From positions 1 to 18,084 of the forward strand of contig CAMCBB010000027.1 in the NCBI GenBank assembly GCA_945872875.1: a stretch of DNA of 18,084 nt, in the 5' to 3' direction. Positions within the stretch are counted from its first letter, which is position 1, and every line of letters begins with the position of its first letter. The stretch is from Flavobacterium psychrophilum. GTDB taxonomy: Bacteria > Bacteroidota > Bacteroidia > Flavobacteriales > Flavobacteriaceae. The notes beneath the pieces were generated by a model. It was not told the origin of the DNA. It did not search any database and worked only from the letters and a program-made list of their open reading frames with translations. Below are positions 8,115 to 17,338 of the stretch, piece after piece. Made by a program: the position numbers and the translations under genes.

Positions 8115-8161
8115 TATTCGAAATCGAACTTAATAATTTTATTAAAAAATAAATAGTAATT

Positions 8162-8437
8162 ATGGCACTAAACATTAAACCACTTTCAGATCGTGTAATT
8201 GTGGAACCAGCAGCAGCCGAGACACAAACTGCTTCAGGAATTATTATTCCTGATACCGCAAAAGAAAAACCTCAAAAAGGCACTGTGCTTGCTGTAGGAA
8301 ATGGTAAAAAAGATGAGCCAATGACCGTTAAGGTAGGCGATGTTGTTCTTTATGGTAAATATGCTGGAACCGAATTAAAATTAGATGGTAAAGATTATCT
8401 TATTATGAGAGAAGATGATATACTTGCAATAGTTTAA
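8162..8437 (+). CDS. groES: Co-chaperonin GroES (Hsp10)
   Basis: GroES forms the heptameric lid that closes the GroEL folding chamber in the cytoplasm. The 91-residue length is standard. The N-terminal strand [12 protein letters not shown] (5-16) is canonical. The mobile loop, about residues 17-32, carries the GroEL-binding hydrophobic tripeptide III at 27-29, and the C-terminal half has the usual [15 protein letters not shown] and the closing EDDILAIV. The ATG is preceded by an AT-rich leader without a clear Shine-Dalgarno, as is normal in this group. It lies 66 bp upstream of groEL on the same strand, forming the classical groESL operon, and is probably driven by the element at 8073-8114. 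Confidence 0.98.
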   Translation: MALNIKPLSDRVIVEPAAAETQTASGIIIPDTAKEKPQKGTVLAVGNGKKDEPMTVKVGDVVLYGKYAGTELKLDGKDYLIMREDDILAIV

Positions 8438-8491
8438 AAATTTGAGTAAAAAATTAAATGAAATAAGTATTACAATTTTTTAATAATATAA

Positions 8492-10135
<1,644 letters not shown>

Positions 10136-10152
10136 TAATCTCTCGACTTAAT

Positions 10153-10183
10153 AAAAAAACCACTTCATTGAAGTGGTTTTTTT
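10153..10183. terminator. Bidirectional terminator between groEL and dedA
   Basis: A near-perfect 15-bp inverted repeat, A7-CCACTTCA and TGAAGTGG-T7, separated by a single base, can fold with a CATTG-type loop and has A and T runs on both sides. It sits between the stop of groEL (10135) and that of the convergent dedA gene (10186), so it can terminate both. Confidence 0.93.
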
Positions 10184-10185
10184 AT

Positions 10186-10863
10186 TTATTCTATGTGTGC
10201 TCTTTTTTTGAAAATTTTCCAAAGTACGGGAAGTGTTGTAACCGCAATAATTCCGATGACTATAAATTCAATGTAGTGTTTTAAATCAATACCTAAATTA
10301 TTTTTACAGAATTCGTATAAATAATGCCCAGAAAAAACCATTGTAAATGACCATAATATAGAACCAACAATGTTATAAAACATAAATCGTTTTTTGTCCA
10401 TTTCTACAATTCCAGCAACAACTGGTGCAAATGTTCTTACTATAGGTAAAAACCTTGCAAACACTATAGCTTTACTTCCGTATTTGTCAAAAAACTCTTT
10501 AGATTGATATAAATATTTCTTTTTAAAGAAGAAATTATCTTCTTTCTTAAATAAATAATTTCCCGATTTAGCTCCAAACCAATATCCGGTAATATTTCCA
10601 GAAATTCCCATTAATGAAATAAACGCAGCCAATAGAGTAACATTTAAAAATTCGCTACCTAAAGAGATTCTTTCCATTAACAATTCACTGTATATACCGC
10701 ATAAAAACAATAAACTATCTCCAGGCAAGAAAAATCCAACAAGTAAACCAGTTTCGGCAAAAACTATTGCTAATACAACATACAATCCAATAGCTATTCC
10801 GCTTACTTCAAGTTTGATGTAAAATTCGGGGTTAAATAGTTGTTTCCAATCAAAATCAGTCAT
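10186..10863 (-). CDS. DedA-family membrane protein (VTT domain)
   Basis: DedA proteins are inner-membrane proteins of the VTT/SNARE-associated family. Some members flip phospholipids or undecaprenyl phosphate and are needed for membrane integrity, but the substrate of this one cannot be assigned. In 225 residues the family motifs are clear: ETGLLVGFFLPGDSLLF (about 37-53), a G-[YF]-[WF]-x-G-like GNITGYWFGAKSG, and ARFLPIVRTFAPVVAG with its conserved arginines, followed by MFYNIVGSILW. Several hydrophobic helices lie N- and C-terminal, and the tail KIFKKRAHIE is basic. The ATG start puts a short polar MTDFDWKQLF before the first amphipathic segment, as in other family members. The gene converges on groEL and has its own upstream gap of about 100 bp. 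Confidence 0.93.
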   Translation of the reverse strand: MTDFDWKQLFNPEFYIKLEVSGIAIGLYVVLAIVFAETGLLVGFFLPGDSLLFLCGIYSELLMERISLGSEFLNVTLLAAFISLMGISGNITGYWFGAKSGNYLFKKEDNFFFKKKYLYQSKEFFDKYGSKAIVFARFLPIVRTFAPVVAGIVEMDKKRFMFYNIVGSILWSFTMVFSGHYLYEFCKNNLGIDLKHYIEFIVIGIIAVTTLPVLWKIFKKRAHIE

Positions 10864-10932
10864 AAAGTGTAATAAATAAGTTGGTTTAGTTTGAGCAAGT
10901 GAAAGTAACGATTATTTATTTATATGGCAATC

Positions 10933-10952
10933 TTATTCACTTTTTTGAATAA
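10933..10952 (-). terminator. Weak hairpin after the DUF2490 gene
   Basis: TTATTCA (10933-10939) and TGAATAA (10946-10952) form a 7-bp stem around a 6-base loop, 15 bp beyond the minus-strand stop at 10968. The stem is AT-rich and the following T run is poor, so it may be only a weak terminator of the metal-handling operon. Confidence 0.3.
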
Positions 10953-10967
10953 AATATAACATAATAA

Positions 10968-11711
10968 TCATTCTTTGTAAAGAATTAAATTTTGAAGTAA
11001 TGTAAGAGATATAGTATGACTCATAATGTCATTATTAGTATTTGCATTTATAAAATGATTCATATATGACACTTCAAATTGAATACTCTTTTTATAATTT
11101 ATTCCAAATCCTATATGAAATCTATTTTGATCTATAAATTGATTATTTACTTTATTTGTTCCAAGATTGATAAATACTTCATCTTGAAGTACTAAATAAA
11201 GTTCTTCATTGCCCGATTTAAAGTTCATGATATGAAATATATTTCTATTTAAATATCGTAATCTATTTTGATAGTTAGTTTCCGATTTTATAACAGAACC
11301 ATTTTCAAGAGCTAACCTGTCTACGAAACGCTGTTCCAGACGAAAACGATTGGTATTAATGTTTTGCTTCCATTTGTAACTATACTGAAATTGCTCCCAT
11401 ATTCTATCTTCATTGAAATAATCATTTAAATTTGAATTTAAAGTATTGATCAATCCATAACCCATAGAAAATTTTATTTTTTCATTTAGATTGTAAAAAC
11501 CACCTAAACGAAATAGATTTTGATTACTTCTATTTAACTCATCATCCAATCTAAATTGTGCTTCAATATGATAACCCCATTTTTTTGAAACATTATATTG
11601 TCCAACATAAGCAAACCAATTCGATTGATTGTGTTTCAACTCTTGAGCATAAAAGACAGTTGAAAAAACAAATAGTAAAATAACACTTAATTTTATTCTG
11701 TAATTTTTCAT
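10968..11711 (-). CDS. DUF2490 family exported protein
   Basis: The start at 11711 gives 247 residues with a clean signal peptide, MKNYRIKLSVILLFVFSTVFYAQ, cleaved at about AQ-EL. An upstream in-frame ATG at 11726 would add MYFYA before the positively charged start and is less likely. The mature part matches the DUF2490 pattern: W-F-x-Y near the N-terminus (SNWFAYVGQYNVSKKWGYHIEAQFR), RLGGFYNLNEKIKFSMGYG, WEQFQYSYKW, RFRLEQRFVDR, RLRYLNR and a C-terminal strand FEVSYMNHF. The repeating amphipathic strands with aromatic ends suggest an outer-membrane beta-barrel. Its biochemical role is unknown. It follows the heavy-metal-associated gene by 49 bp on the same strand, so it may be the last gene of that operon. 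Confidence 0.82.
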   Translation of the reverse strand: MKNYRIKLSVILLFVFSTVFYAQELKHNQSNWFAYVGQYNVSKKWGYHIEAQFRLDDELNRSNQNLFRLGGFYNLNEKIKFSMGYGLINTLNSNLNDYFNEDRIWEQFQYSYKWKQNINTNRFRLEQRFVDRLALENGSVIKSETNYQNRLRYLNRNIFHIMNFKSGNEELYLVLQDEVFINLGTNKVNNQFIDQNRFHIGFGINYKKSIQFEVSYMNHFINANTNNDIMSHTISLTLLQNLILYKE

Positions 11712-11760
11712 TGCATAAAAATACAAAATAAAAACGCTCTAATTTCTTTGTGAGTTTTTA

Positions 11761-12105
11761 TTATTTATTTCTTTCATACTTGCAGCATCCATGTAAATTA
11801 TCATATTCTTCATCAGTTGCTTTTACTTCGTCGGTATCATGACCTACTTTAGCTACAGCCTTTTTAACATCCAATAAACTTGCCTTTTCTTCGTTTAAAA
11901 TCAAATTTAGTTGGTGGGTTTCAATATTCCAAACCGCCCATTTTACACCCGATACCGAAAAGGCTGCCTTTTCAATTCTTTTCTTACATAATTCACAATT
12001 GCCATTTACTTCGATATCGATTTTGGCATTTTTATTTTTTTTGTCTTGCGCTTGTGCGGAAAATGTTACAGCAAGTAACAGGAATCCAAAGAGAATATTT
12101 TTCAT
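11761..12105 (-). CDS. Secreted heavy-metal-associated (HMA) domain protein
   Basis: The 114-residue protein has a Sec signal peptide (MKNILFGFLLLAVTFSAQAQ, cleavage after about residue 20). It then has an HMA ferredoxin-like domain, about residues 27-92: strand AKIDIEVNGNCELCKKRIEKAA with Cys37 and Cys40 as the CxxC metal-binding pair, then VSGVKWAVWNIETHQLNLIL and DVKKAVAKVGHDTDEV. HMA domains bind soft metals, most often Cu(I). The tail adds HGCCKYE (His105, Cys107, Cys108), which may complete or extend a metal site. Its predicted export means it acts in the periplasm, unlike CopZ-type cytoplasmic chaperones. It lies 46 bp after the TonB-dependent receptor gene, which suggests hand-off of a metal between the two; copper is inferred, not shown. 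Confidence 0.88.
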   Translation of the reverse strand: MKNILFGFLLLAVTFSAQAQDKKNKNAKIDIEVNGNCELCKKRIEKAAFSVSGVKWAVWNIETHQLNLILNEEKASLLDVKKAVAKVGHDTDEVKATDEEYDNLHGCCKYERNK

Positions 12106-12151
12106 TTTAAAATTGATTATTAAATTGTTATTATATTATTATTTCAAAGAC

Positions 12152-14158
12152 TTATTTAATTTTAAATCGTAATCCGGCATAATACATTTGACCAAAAACA
12201 GGAGCATATATTATCGAGGTGTCAAAAGTCGAGCCAAAAGGATTATTTGCCCCCAATATGGCTTTTTCTTGGCGGTAATTGCCAATATTTTCTCCACCTA
12301 TATACACTTCAAAAACACTTGAAAAGGTTCTAGTTATTTGTGTGTTCATTACTGTAAACGAAGGTGATAAATTTGGTAATTGTTCAAAAACTGTATTGGT
12401 AGCCGTGTTTGGCAATTGTTGTGATCCCAACCAATTCAAAGTGTAATCAAATTTCCATTGCTTCCCTTTTTCTTTAATGTGAGTTGCAAATTCAATATTT
12501 CCGAAGAAACGGTGTTTTGCTTGAAGCGGTCTTTGAAAACTTCCAGATAGGTAATCAGTTGAAATATCGTAATATTTATAGGCTGTCCTAATATTTAGAT
12601 GTTTTTTTAATTCAATATTAAAATCCACCTGTAAACTATTAGCAAAAGATTTCCCTTTTAAATTATAAAACAATACTTGCTGCGCACTTTGCATGACATC
12701 CACAACGGCTTGATTTTGAAAATCAGTTCGGTAAAAATCAAAAGTTACATCGGAAGGTTTTCCAAAAAGCATAAAATTTTGTGTAAAGCTAAAGCCATAA
12801 TTCCATGCAATTTCTGGATTCAATCCATATATTTTTCCATTGGTATCCAATACTGAAAAAGTTCTTGAGCTTGCAAATAAATTTTGATTTTCTGCAAAAA
12901 TGTTAGCGGCACGTTTCCCTCTTCCTGCAGAAAATCGAAATACACTTTTATCCCACGGATTGTATCTTACATGTAATCTAGGAGTAAAAAATGTACCTAA
13001 TCGATTATGATAATCCAATCTTCCGCCAAGTATATAACTGAATTTATCATTGTTGTCAAAAGTGTATTCAAAGAAGCCTCCAACTGAATTATCAGTTCGA
13101 CCCACATCAGTTAGGTTCACAAATTCGGCATATTTATCGTAAGTAAAATTTAATCCGGTGGCAAACTTGTGCATGGTGTTGTTGATTATCGAATTAAAAA
13201 TTAAGTTCGAATAATAACTTTGCTGCTGAATTGCATATTGGTTTAAACCAAAATAAGAATTCTGATTGTGGTTGCTGTAGGCATTTTGAAATCCAATACT
13301 TTGATATGGCATATCCTTAAAAACATAACCCACTTTTGAAGTAAAATCGAAACGATTGGTGTTAATTTCTGAACCCCAATAATTTGTAGTGAATTTGTCT
13401 CTGTTTTTATCAAATTCCAATTGGCCAGTTTGTTTTTCGTCTTTCATATATTTGAAATTGATAAAAGAAACCCAGCCCGTTTCTGGATTGGAATACTGCC
13501 AACGATTAACCATGTTTATTTGTTTTCCTAACGGATTGTCTAAAAATCCGTCGCGATTCATATCGTTTTTGGCAACTCGAGTATTCCCGTGGATAAAAAA
13601 ACTAGTGGCCCATTTATCGGAAACTATTTTGTTAAAATGGGTGTTTAATTCAAATCTAGAGTCAGTTGAGCCATAGGTATTCAAGAAAAACGGAATGTCT
13701 TCCATGGGCTTAATTAGTTGGGTGTTGATTTGACCTGAAATACTTTCATAACCATTCGCAACACTGCCAGCACCCTTTGTGATTTGAATGCTTTCTACCC
13801 AAGTTCCGGGAGTGAAAGACAACCCAAAGGCTTGAGATGCGCCACGAACCGAAGGAATATTCTCTTCGGTAATCATAAGATAGGGGGAAGTTAAACCAAG
13901 CATTTTTATTTGCTTAGTCCCCGTTAATGCATCCGAAAAATTGACATCTATTGACGGATTCGTTTCAAAGCTTTCTGCTAGATTGCAACAAGCCGCTTTG
14001 AGTAATTCTTTGCTACTTACCAAAGATGTATTTGTAGTTGTGGTAAGCGATTTTCGTATTCCTTTTTTTACAGTTTCAACCTTAACATCTTCCAATTTAG
14101 TTTGGGAGAAATTTAAAGTATAAACCAATAACATTAGGAATAATGTTATTTTTTTCAT
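12152..14158 (-). CDS. TonB-dependent receptor, probably for a metal
   Basis: TonB-dependent receptors are gated outer-membrane barrels that import scarce ligands using the proton-motive force via TonB-ExbBD. This 668-residue protein has a signal peptide ending about NFSQ (residue 19) and a plug domain, about 40-155, with an ITKGAGSVANGYESISGQIN segment typical of the plug end. A barrel follows to the C-terminus, ending YYAGLRFKIK. The N-terminal carboxypeptidase-like beta-sandwich found in many Bacteroidota receptors is absent. The plug carries an unusual pair Cys57-Cys58 in LLKAACCNLAESF. No SusD partner follows, so this is not a polysaccharide system. Its neighbours, a Cys-rich HYC_CC_PP protein and an HMA protein, point to a metal ligand, copper being the best guess. 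Confidence 0.9.
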   Translation of the reverse strand: MKKITLFLMLLVYTLNFSQTKLEDVKVETVKKGIRKSLTTTTNTSLVSSKELLKAACCNLAESFETNPSIDVNFSDALTGTKQIKMLGLTSPYLMITEENIPSVRGASQAFGLSFTPGTWVESIQITKGAGSVANGYESISGQINTQLIKPMEDIPFFLNTYGSTDSRFELNTHFNKIVSDKWATSFFIHGNTRVAKNDMNRDGFLDNPLGKQINMVNRWQYSNPETGWVSFINFKYMKDEKQTGQLEFDKNRDKFTTNYWGSEINTNRFDFTSKVGYVFKDMPYQSIGFQNAYSNHNQNSYFGLNQYAIQQQSYYSNLIFNSIINNTMHKFATGLNFTYDKYAEFVNLTDVGRTDNSVGGFFEYTFDNNDKFSYILGGRLDYHNRLGTFFTPRLHVRYNPWDKSVFRFSAGRGKRAANIFAENQNLFASSRTFSVLDTNGKIYGLNPEIAWNYGFSFTQNFMLFGKPSDVTFDFYRTDFQNQAVVDVMQSAQQVLFYNLKGKSFANSLQVDFNIELKKHLNIRTAYKYYDISTDYLSGSFQRPLQAKHRFFGNIEFATHIKEKGKQWKFDYTLNWLGSQQLPNTATNTVFEQLPNLSPSFTVMNTQITRTFSSVFEVYIGGENIGNYRQEKAILGANNPFGSTFDTSIIYAPVFGQMYYAGLRFKIK

Positions 14159-14211
14159 GAATTTAGATTATACAATTATTAAAATGTTTGAAACAAGTTA
14201 ACTAGGTATAA

Positions 14212-14613
14212 TCAGGAGTAAAAAGTATATTGGCTATACAAGAGGTAAAATGGCGGTGCATTGGCATCGCAATAATAAGTAGTGATTTCTTTTGACTGGA
14301 AATTAAAATGATCTTGATAATTTTTTGTTTGCCATTCGTTAAATACTAAATCATAATCAAAATCAAGGGAAATAGATTTTACTATTTGTTGTGCCGACTT
14401 TTCGTTGGATTTTATTATTTTATTATTGCAACATTTTGACTGCTTCTCTACCTCACCACAACAATCTTCTTCAATTTTACATGAGTTGGTGGCTGTATTT
14501 AGCGTAATAGAGGCAATTTTATCTTCACAATAATGTACAATTAAAGACATTTCCATATTGGAGACCAAAAGGAAAAGCACAACTATAACATTAATGGATT
14601 TTCTGAAATTCAT
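14212..14613 (-). CDS. HYC_CC_PP family exported Cys-rich protein
   Basis: The 133-residue protein shows the eponymous pattern: HYC at residues 27-29, Cys45, CC at 51-52 and CC at 61-62, then Cys115 and a PP at 120-121 (DANAPPFYLL). A hydrophobic N-terminus (residues 7-25 after MNFRKS) acts as a signal peptide or membrane anchor; the HYC lies just after it, so the His-Cys group would face the periplasm. Small proteins of this family are found beside TonB-dependent receptors and metal-handling genes in flavobacteria (recalled, not checked). The thiol-rich sequence suggests metal binding, but no activity is established. It is the first gene of the operon, 53 bp before the receptor gene. Its promoter lies directly against the ATG. 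Confidence 0.87.
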   Translation of the reverse strand: MNFRKSINVIVVLFLLVSNMEMSLIVHYCEDKIASITLNTATNSCKIEEDCCGEVEKQSKCCNNKIIKSNEKSAQQIVKSISLDFDYDLVFNEWQTKNYQDHFNFQSKEITTYYCDANAPPFYLLYSQYTFYS

Positions 14614-14617
14614 ATGG

Positions 14618-14646
14618 CAAAGTTAACAAAATAGATATTAATTCAA
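14618..14646 (-). promoter_or_regulatory. Promoter of the metal-handling operon, abutting the start codon
   Basis: On the minus strand TTG (14644-14646) is followed after 18 bp by TAACTTTG (14618-14625), a full match to the Bacteroidota -33/-7 consensus. The last base of the -7 element is only 4 bp from the first base of the HYC_CC_PP ATG (14613). If transcription starts at the usual distance, the mRNA has a leader of about 0-2 nt. Confidence 0.7.
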
Positions 14647-14665
14647 TTAAAGGTATATTAAAAGA

Positions 14666-16021
14666 TTACAATTCAAACTCTTGTCCCATCAATGGGATGG
14701 TGCAATCCCATCTGTATTTTTCATTTATTTTAATTCGGAGTTCGTCGGCCGCGGCATTTTCTCCATGAACAATAAATACTTTTTTAGGTTTGTTTTCAAT
14801 TTCTGATAACCAATTTAATAAATCATTTTGATCGCCATGTGCAGAAAGTCCTTCAATTTCAACAACATTTGCTTTTACATCGTAGTATTTCCCTCTAATT
14901 TTTAGGTCTTTGGCACCTTCCAATAATTTTCTGCCTCGAGTTCCTTCTGCTTGGTAGCCAACTATAATTATGGTAGTTTCGGGCAAACTTATATAGCGTT
15001 CTAAATAACTTAAAACTCTACCGCCAGTTATCATTCCGCTTGCTGCAATGACCACTTTTGGATTTTTATTATAAATGAAATTAATAGTGTCTTGGTAATT
15101 CGAAACCATATCAAACATTGCGCACATTTGCTCACATTCTGATTCGGAAAGTTTGTGCCATTTTTTATTATTTCGAAATATCTCCAAGACGCTAATTCCC
15201 ATTGGAGTATCAATGATGTAAGGGATATTTGGAATTCGCCCTTCTTCTTTTAATTGCCAAAGCAAATACATTAAGCTTTGTGCTCGTTCTACTGCAAAAC
15301 TCGGAATGATAATCGTTCCATTTCTTGAAAAAGCATTATTTACATAAGTTTCTAATAGTAATTTTACTTCTTCTTTTGGATGTATTCTATTGCCATAGGT
15401 ACTTTCAATAAATACAAAATCAGCTTTTTTTGGTTTGGTGGGCGGATACATTAACACATCATTATCTCGTCCTATATCACCCGAAAAGACTAAAGTTTTT
15501 CCTTCAAGTGTTAGCGCTAAGGTGCAAGCACCAAGAATATGTCCTGCATTTGTAAAAACCGCAGAAATTTCAGCATCAAGTGCAACCACCTCGTTTTCTT
15601 CTACAACTCTAAAATGCGAAAAAACTGCTTCGGCTTGAGCAACTGTATATAAAGGCTCGGCGAATTGATGTTTAGAATAATTTCCTTCGTTTGCTCGGTT
15701 TGCTTCTTCTTCCTGAATTTTTGCACTGTCTAAAAGTATCAATTTAGCAATATCTTTCGTTGGACTTGTGCAAAATATTTTTCCTTTAAAACCTTGCGTT
15801 ACCAGTCTGGGTAGCCAGCCGCAATGATCTAGATGGCCGTGTGTTAACAATACATAATTTATTGTAGAAGGCAAAACGGGTAATGGTTCCCAGTTCAATT
15901 CCCGTAAGGGTTTTATACCTTGAAATTGTCCACAGTCAATTAAAATTCTTACTCCGTTACTCTCAATTATTGTTTTGGATCCGGTTACGGTTCCTGCTCC
16001 TCCAAAAAATTTAGCTTTCAT
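14666..16021 (-). CDS. Beta-CASP metallo-beta-lactamase nuclease
   Basis: The 451-residue protein has the full MBL plus beta-CASP layout of RNA-processing nucleases related to CPSF73/IntS11 and archaeal or bacterial homologues. Metal-binding motifs are complete: HGHLDH at 61-66 (His61, His63, Asp65, His66), His161 in NAGHILGA, Asp182 in FSGDIGRD, the beta-CASP motif A acidic Glu206 in ESTYGNR, His395 in GLSAHGDQ and His419 in FIVHGE. The helical beta-CASP insert spans about 210-375, with SFAVERAQSL and ASGMITGGR. It should be a Zn-dependent endo- or 5'-3' exonuclease in the cytoplasm, probably on RNA. Its start overlaps the upstream nuclease gene by 11 bp, implying translational coupling. Confidence 0.93.
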   Translation of the reverse strand: MKAKFFGGAGTVTGSKTIIESNGVRILIDCGQFQGIKPLRELNWEPLPVLPSTINYVLLTHGHLDHCGWLPRLVTQGFKGKIFCTSPTKDIAKLILLDSAKIQEEEANRANEGNYSKHQFAEPLYTVAQAEAVFSHFRVVEENEVVALDAEISAVFTNAGHILGACTLALTLEGKTLVFSGDIGRDNDVLMYPPTKPKKADFVFIESTYGNRIHPKEEVKLLLETYVNNAFSRNGTIIIPSFAVERAQSLMYLLWQLKEEGRIPNIPYIIDTPMGISVLEIFRNNKKWHKLSESECEQMCAMFDMVSNYQDTINFIYNKNPKVVIAASGMITGGRVLSYLERYISLPETTIIIVGYQAEGTRGRKLLEGAKDLKIRGKYYDVKANVVEIEGLSAHGDQNDLLNWLSEIENKPKKVFIVHGENAAADELRIKINEKYRWDCTIPLMGQEFEL

Positions 16022-16853
16022 GATTTAAGTATTTACAAAGTTCAGTAACTTCTTTTAAGACATTTTTTATTCTGTTTTGGGATAATCCAATGTGCTCTAA
16101 ACTTTGGATATTATGAATTAATTCACTAGCTAAAATGATATCTAAAACCAATAGTTTGTCTTTTTCAGAAAGAGTTAAAGTCGTTAAGCAGGTTACGGGA
16201 TAGAGTTTGTTAGTGTCTATTTTATGTCTTAAGTTATCTTTTTTTGGATAATCCCAACTTAGCATATTCATATTGGAACAATTTCCAAAGGCTATTGCAT
16301 CCGAGCTAAACCTATTATTGGTTACAATCCAACAGGTAGAAATCTTATCGCTATTTGTGAAAATATTTTGTTTTCGATCTTTTAAATCGTTGAAGCGAGA
16401 TAGAATGTACATCGGAATTTTCACATCAGATACCACATCTCTGCTAGCATGAAATTTACATTCCACAATTGCCAGTTCTTCGTCTTTTTTTAGCACAACA
16501 TCCACCTCGTGACTAACACATTTTCCTTCTAAGGTTAGGTTGGTGATGGTTTTATATCCTTCAGAATTAAATAGTCGAGCAATGTATTTTTCGAAAAAGA
16601 AACCCGCAGGGCCGAGCATTTGTATTGCAGCACGAAGATTATATTGAGCCGCATGTGAATTGGATTCTTTTTTCAATAATCCAAAGGCCATTTTGTAAAT
16701 TTGCTTTGTAGTTATGCCGTTATAAATTTGGCTTTGTATGGAAGCCAATATTCGTTCTACTGCCAACTGGGAAGCCCCCGATTTTAATAAGGATTTTTTG
16801 AGTTTCTCGGGCTCGAATTCAACAATAGCTCCAGAAAATTTTACTACTTTCAT
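16011..16853 (-). CDS. ATP-cone domain fused to an Mrr-like PD-(D/E)XK nuclease
   Basis: Residues 2-~84 form an ATP-cone, the nucleotide-binding regulatory module best known from ribonucleotide reductases and NrdR (VVKFSGAIVEFEPEKLKKSLLKSGAS, later GITTKQIYKMAFGLLKKES and AAQYNLRAAIQMLGPAG). From about 85 an Mrr-type restriction-endonuclease fold follows: FEKYIARLF at 88-95, then HEVDVV with Asp118 and VECK with Glu131 and Lys133 (the D...ExK catalytic set), and WIVTNNRFSSDAIAF with NMLSWD in the core. A C-terminal helical region (about 230-280) may form a further binding module. The 280-residue length is compact. The fusion suggests a DNA or RNA nuclease gated by (d)ATP; the target is unknown. 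It overlaps the following beta-CASP gene by 11 bp. Confidence 0.85.
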   Translation of the reverse strand: MKVVKFSGAIVEFEPEKLKKSLLKSGASQLAVERILASIQSQIYNGITTKQIYKMAFGLLKKESNSHAAQYNLRAAIQMLGPAGFFFEKYIARLFNSEGYKTITNLTLEGKCVSHEVDVVLKKDEELAIVECKFHASRDVVSDVKIPMYILSRFNDLKDRKQNIFTNSDKISTCWIVTNNRFSSDAIAFGNCSNMNMLSWDYPKKDNLRHKIDTNKLYPVTCLTTLTLSEKDKLLVLDIILASELIHNIQSLEHIGLSQNRIKNVLKEVTELCKYLNHES

Positions 16854-16858
16854 GTGTT

Positions 16859-16885
16859 GCGTATTTTTCTCTATTAAAGATACGC
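16859..16885. repeat. Short inverted repeat before the nuclease pair
   Basis: GCGTAT at 16859-16864 and ATACGC at 16880-16885 form a 6-bp inverted repeat with a 15-base spacer, in the 38-bp gap between the exosortase-associated gene and the ATP-cone nuclease gene. The spacer holds TATCTTTA on the minus strand, one base off a TAnnTTTG -7 element. It could be an operator over a promoter, or chance. Confidence 0.3.
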
Positions 16886-16891
16886 ATTAAA

Positions 16892-17338
16892 TCAATTAGA
16901 TATTTTTTTCTGGTAATAAAATGCAGGAATAAATAGAATTAATAAAATGGGTTGGATAATGAATCTTCTAATGTAAAATAGATTCATTTTATTGGTTTCG
17001 CCAAACTTTAATAAAATGAAAAAGAAGGTAATCATAAATAGAATTCCAAAAACGGAATACAAAAAAATAGAGAATTTTACTACTTTAGAATCATCAAAAA
17101 GCAGTTTTAATAATCCGATTGAAATAATAGAATTTAAATAAAAGCGGAATCCCATGCTGAAAAACAATTTCACTACATTTAGCTCAGGCAGTGGTGTTTG
17201 CATGTAATTTCTTTTGAAATAGGTCAACAAAGGATCATAGAAAATTCTATTTTCAAAAGCTCTTATTGCAACTAAAAGCGAAAGCAAAAGCAGGATATAA
17301 AACACTTTGGTTTTATTTTGTAGCAGGTTTTTCAGCAT
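16892..17338 (-). CDS. Exosortase F system-associated membrane protein
   Basis: This 148-residue integral membrane protein sits directly after xrtF, overlapping it by 26 bp, and has the expected N-terminal pattern of the flavobacterial exosortase-associated family: a first helix followed by FENRIFYDPLLTYFKRNY (about residues 28-45). Four further hydrophobic segments can be seen, with charged loops including KFGETNKMN and FYIRRFI. There is no obvious catalytic motif, so I infer a structural or substrate-handling partner of the exosortase rather than an enzyme. The family is defined mainly by gene neighbourhood; its molecular role is unknown. The ATG at 17338 is the natural start, giving a short basic KNLLQNKTK before the first helix. 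Confidence 0.85.
   Translation of the reverse strand: MLKNLLQNKTKVFYILLLLSLLVAIRAFENRIFYDPLLTYFKRNYMQTPLPELNVVKLFFSMGFRFYLNSIISIGLLKLLFDDSKVVKFSIFLYSVFGILFMITFFFILLKFGETNKMNLFYIRRFIIQPILLILFIPAFYYQKKISN

Noticed and set aside
7946..8161. CIRCE operator search before groES
   Set aside because: No TTAGCACTC/GAGTGCTAA arms are present; only the shorter inverted repeat at 8073-8087 was found.
7966..8175. 69-residue minus-strand open frame across the ppiD-groES gap
   Set aside because: It spans the strong terminator hairpin and the groES control region, starts inside groES, and its basic, low-complexity composition does not resemble a gene.
11880..12110. Plus-strand open frame of 76 residues opposite the HMA gene
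   Set aside because: It is the mirror of a well-supported gene, has no promoter of its own and no recognisable motif.
12152..14158. Polysaccharide-utilisation (SusC) receptor
   Set aside because: There is no SusD gene, no glycoside hydrolase and no N-terminal carboxypeptidase-like domain; length and neighbours fit a metal or small-ligand receptor.
16011..16853. Restriction-modification system
   Set aside because: No methyltransferase or specificity gene is adjacent, and an ATP-cone fusion is not a usual part of such systems.
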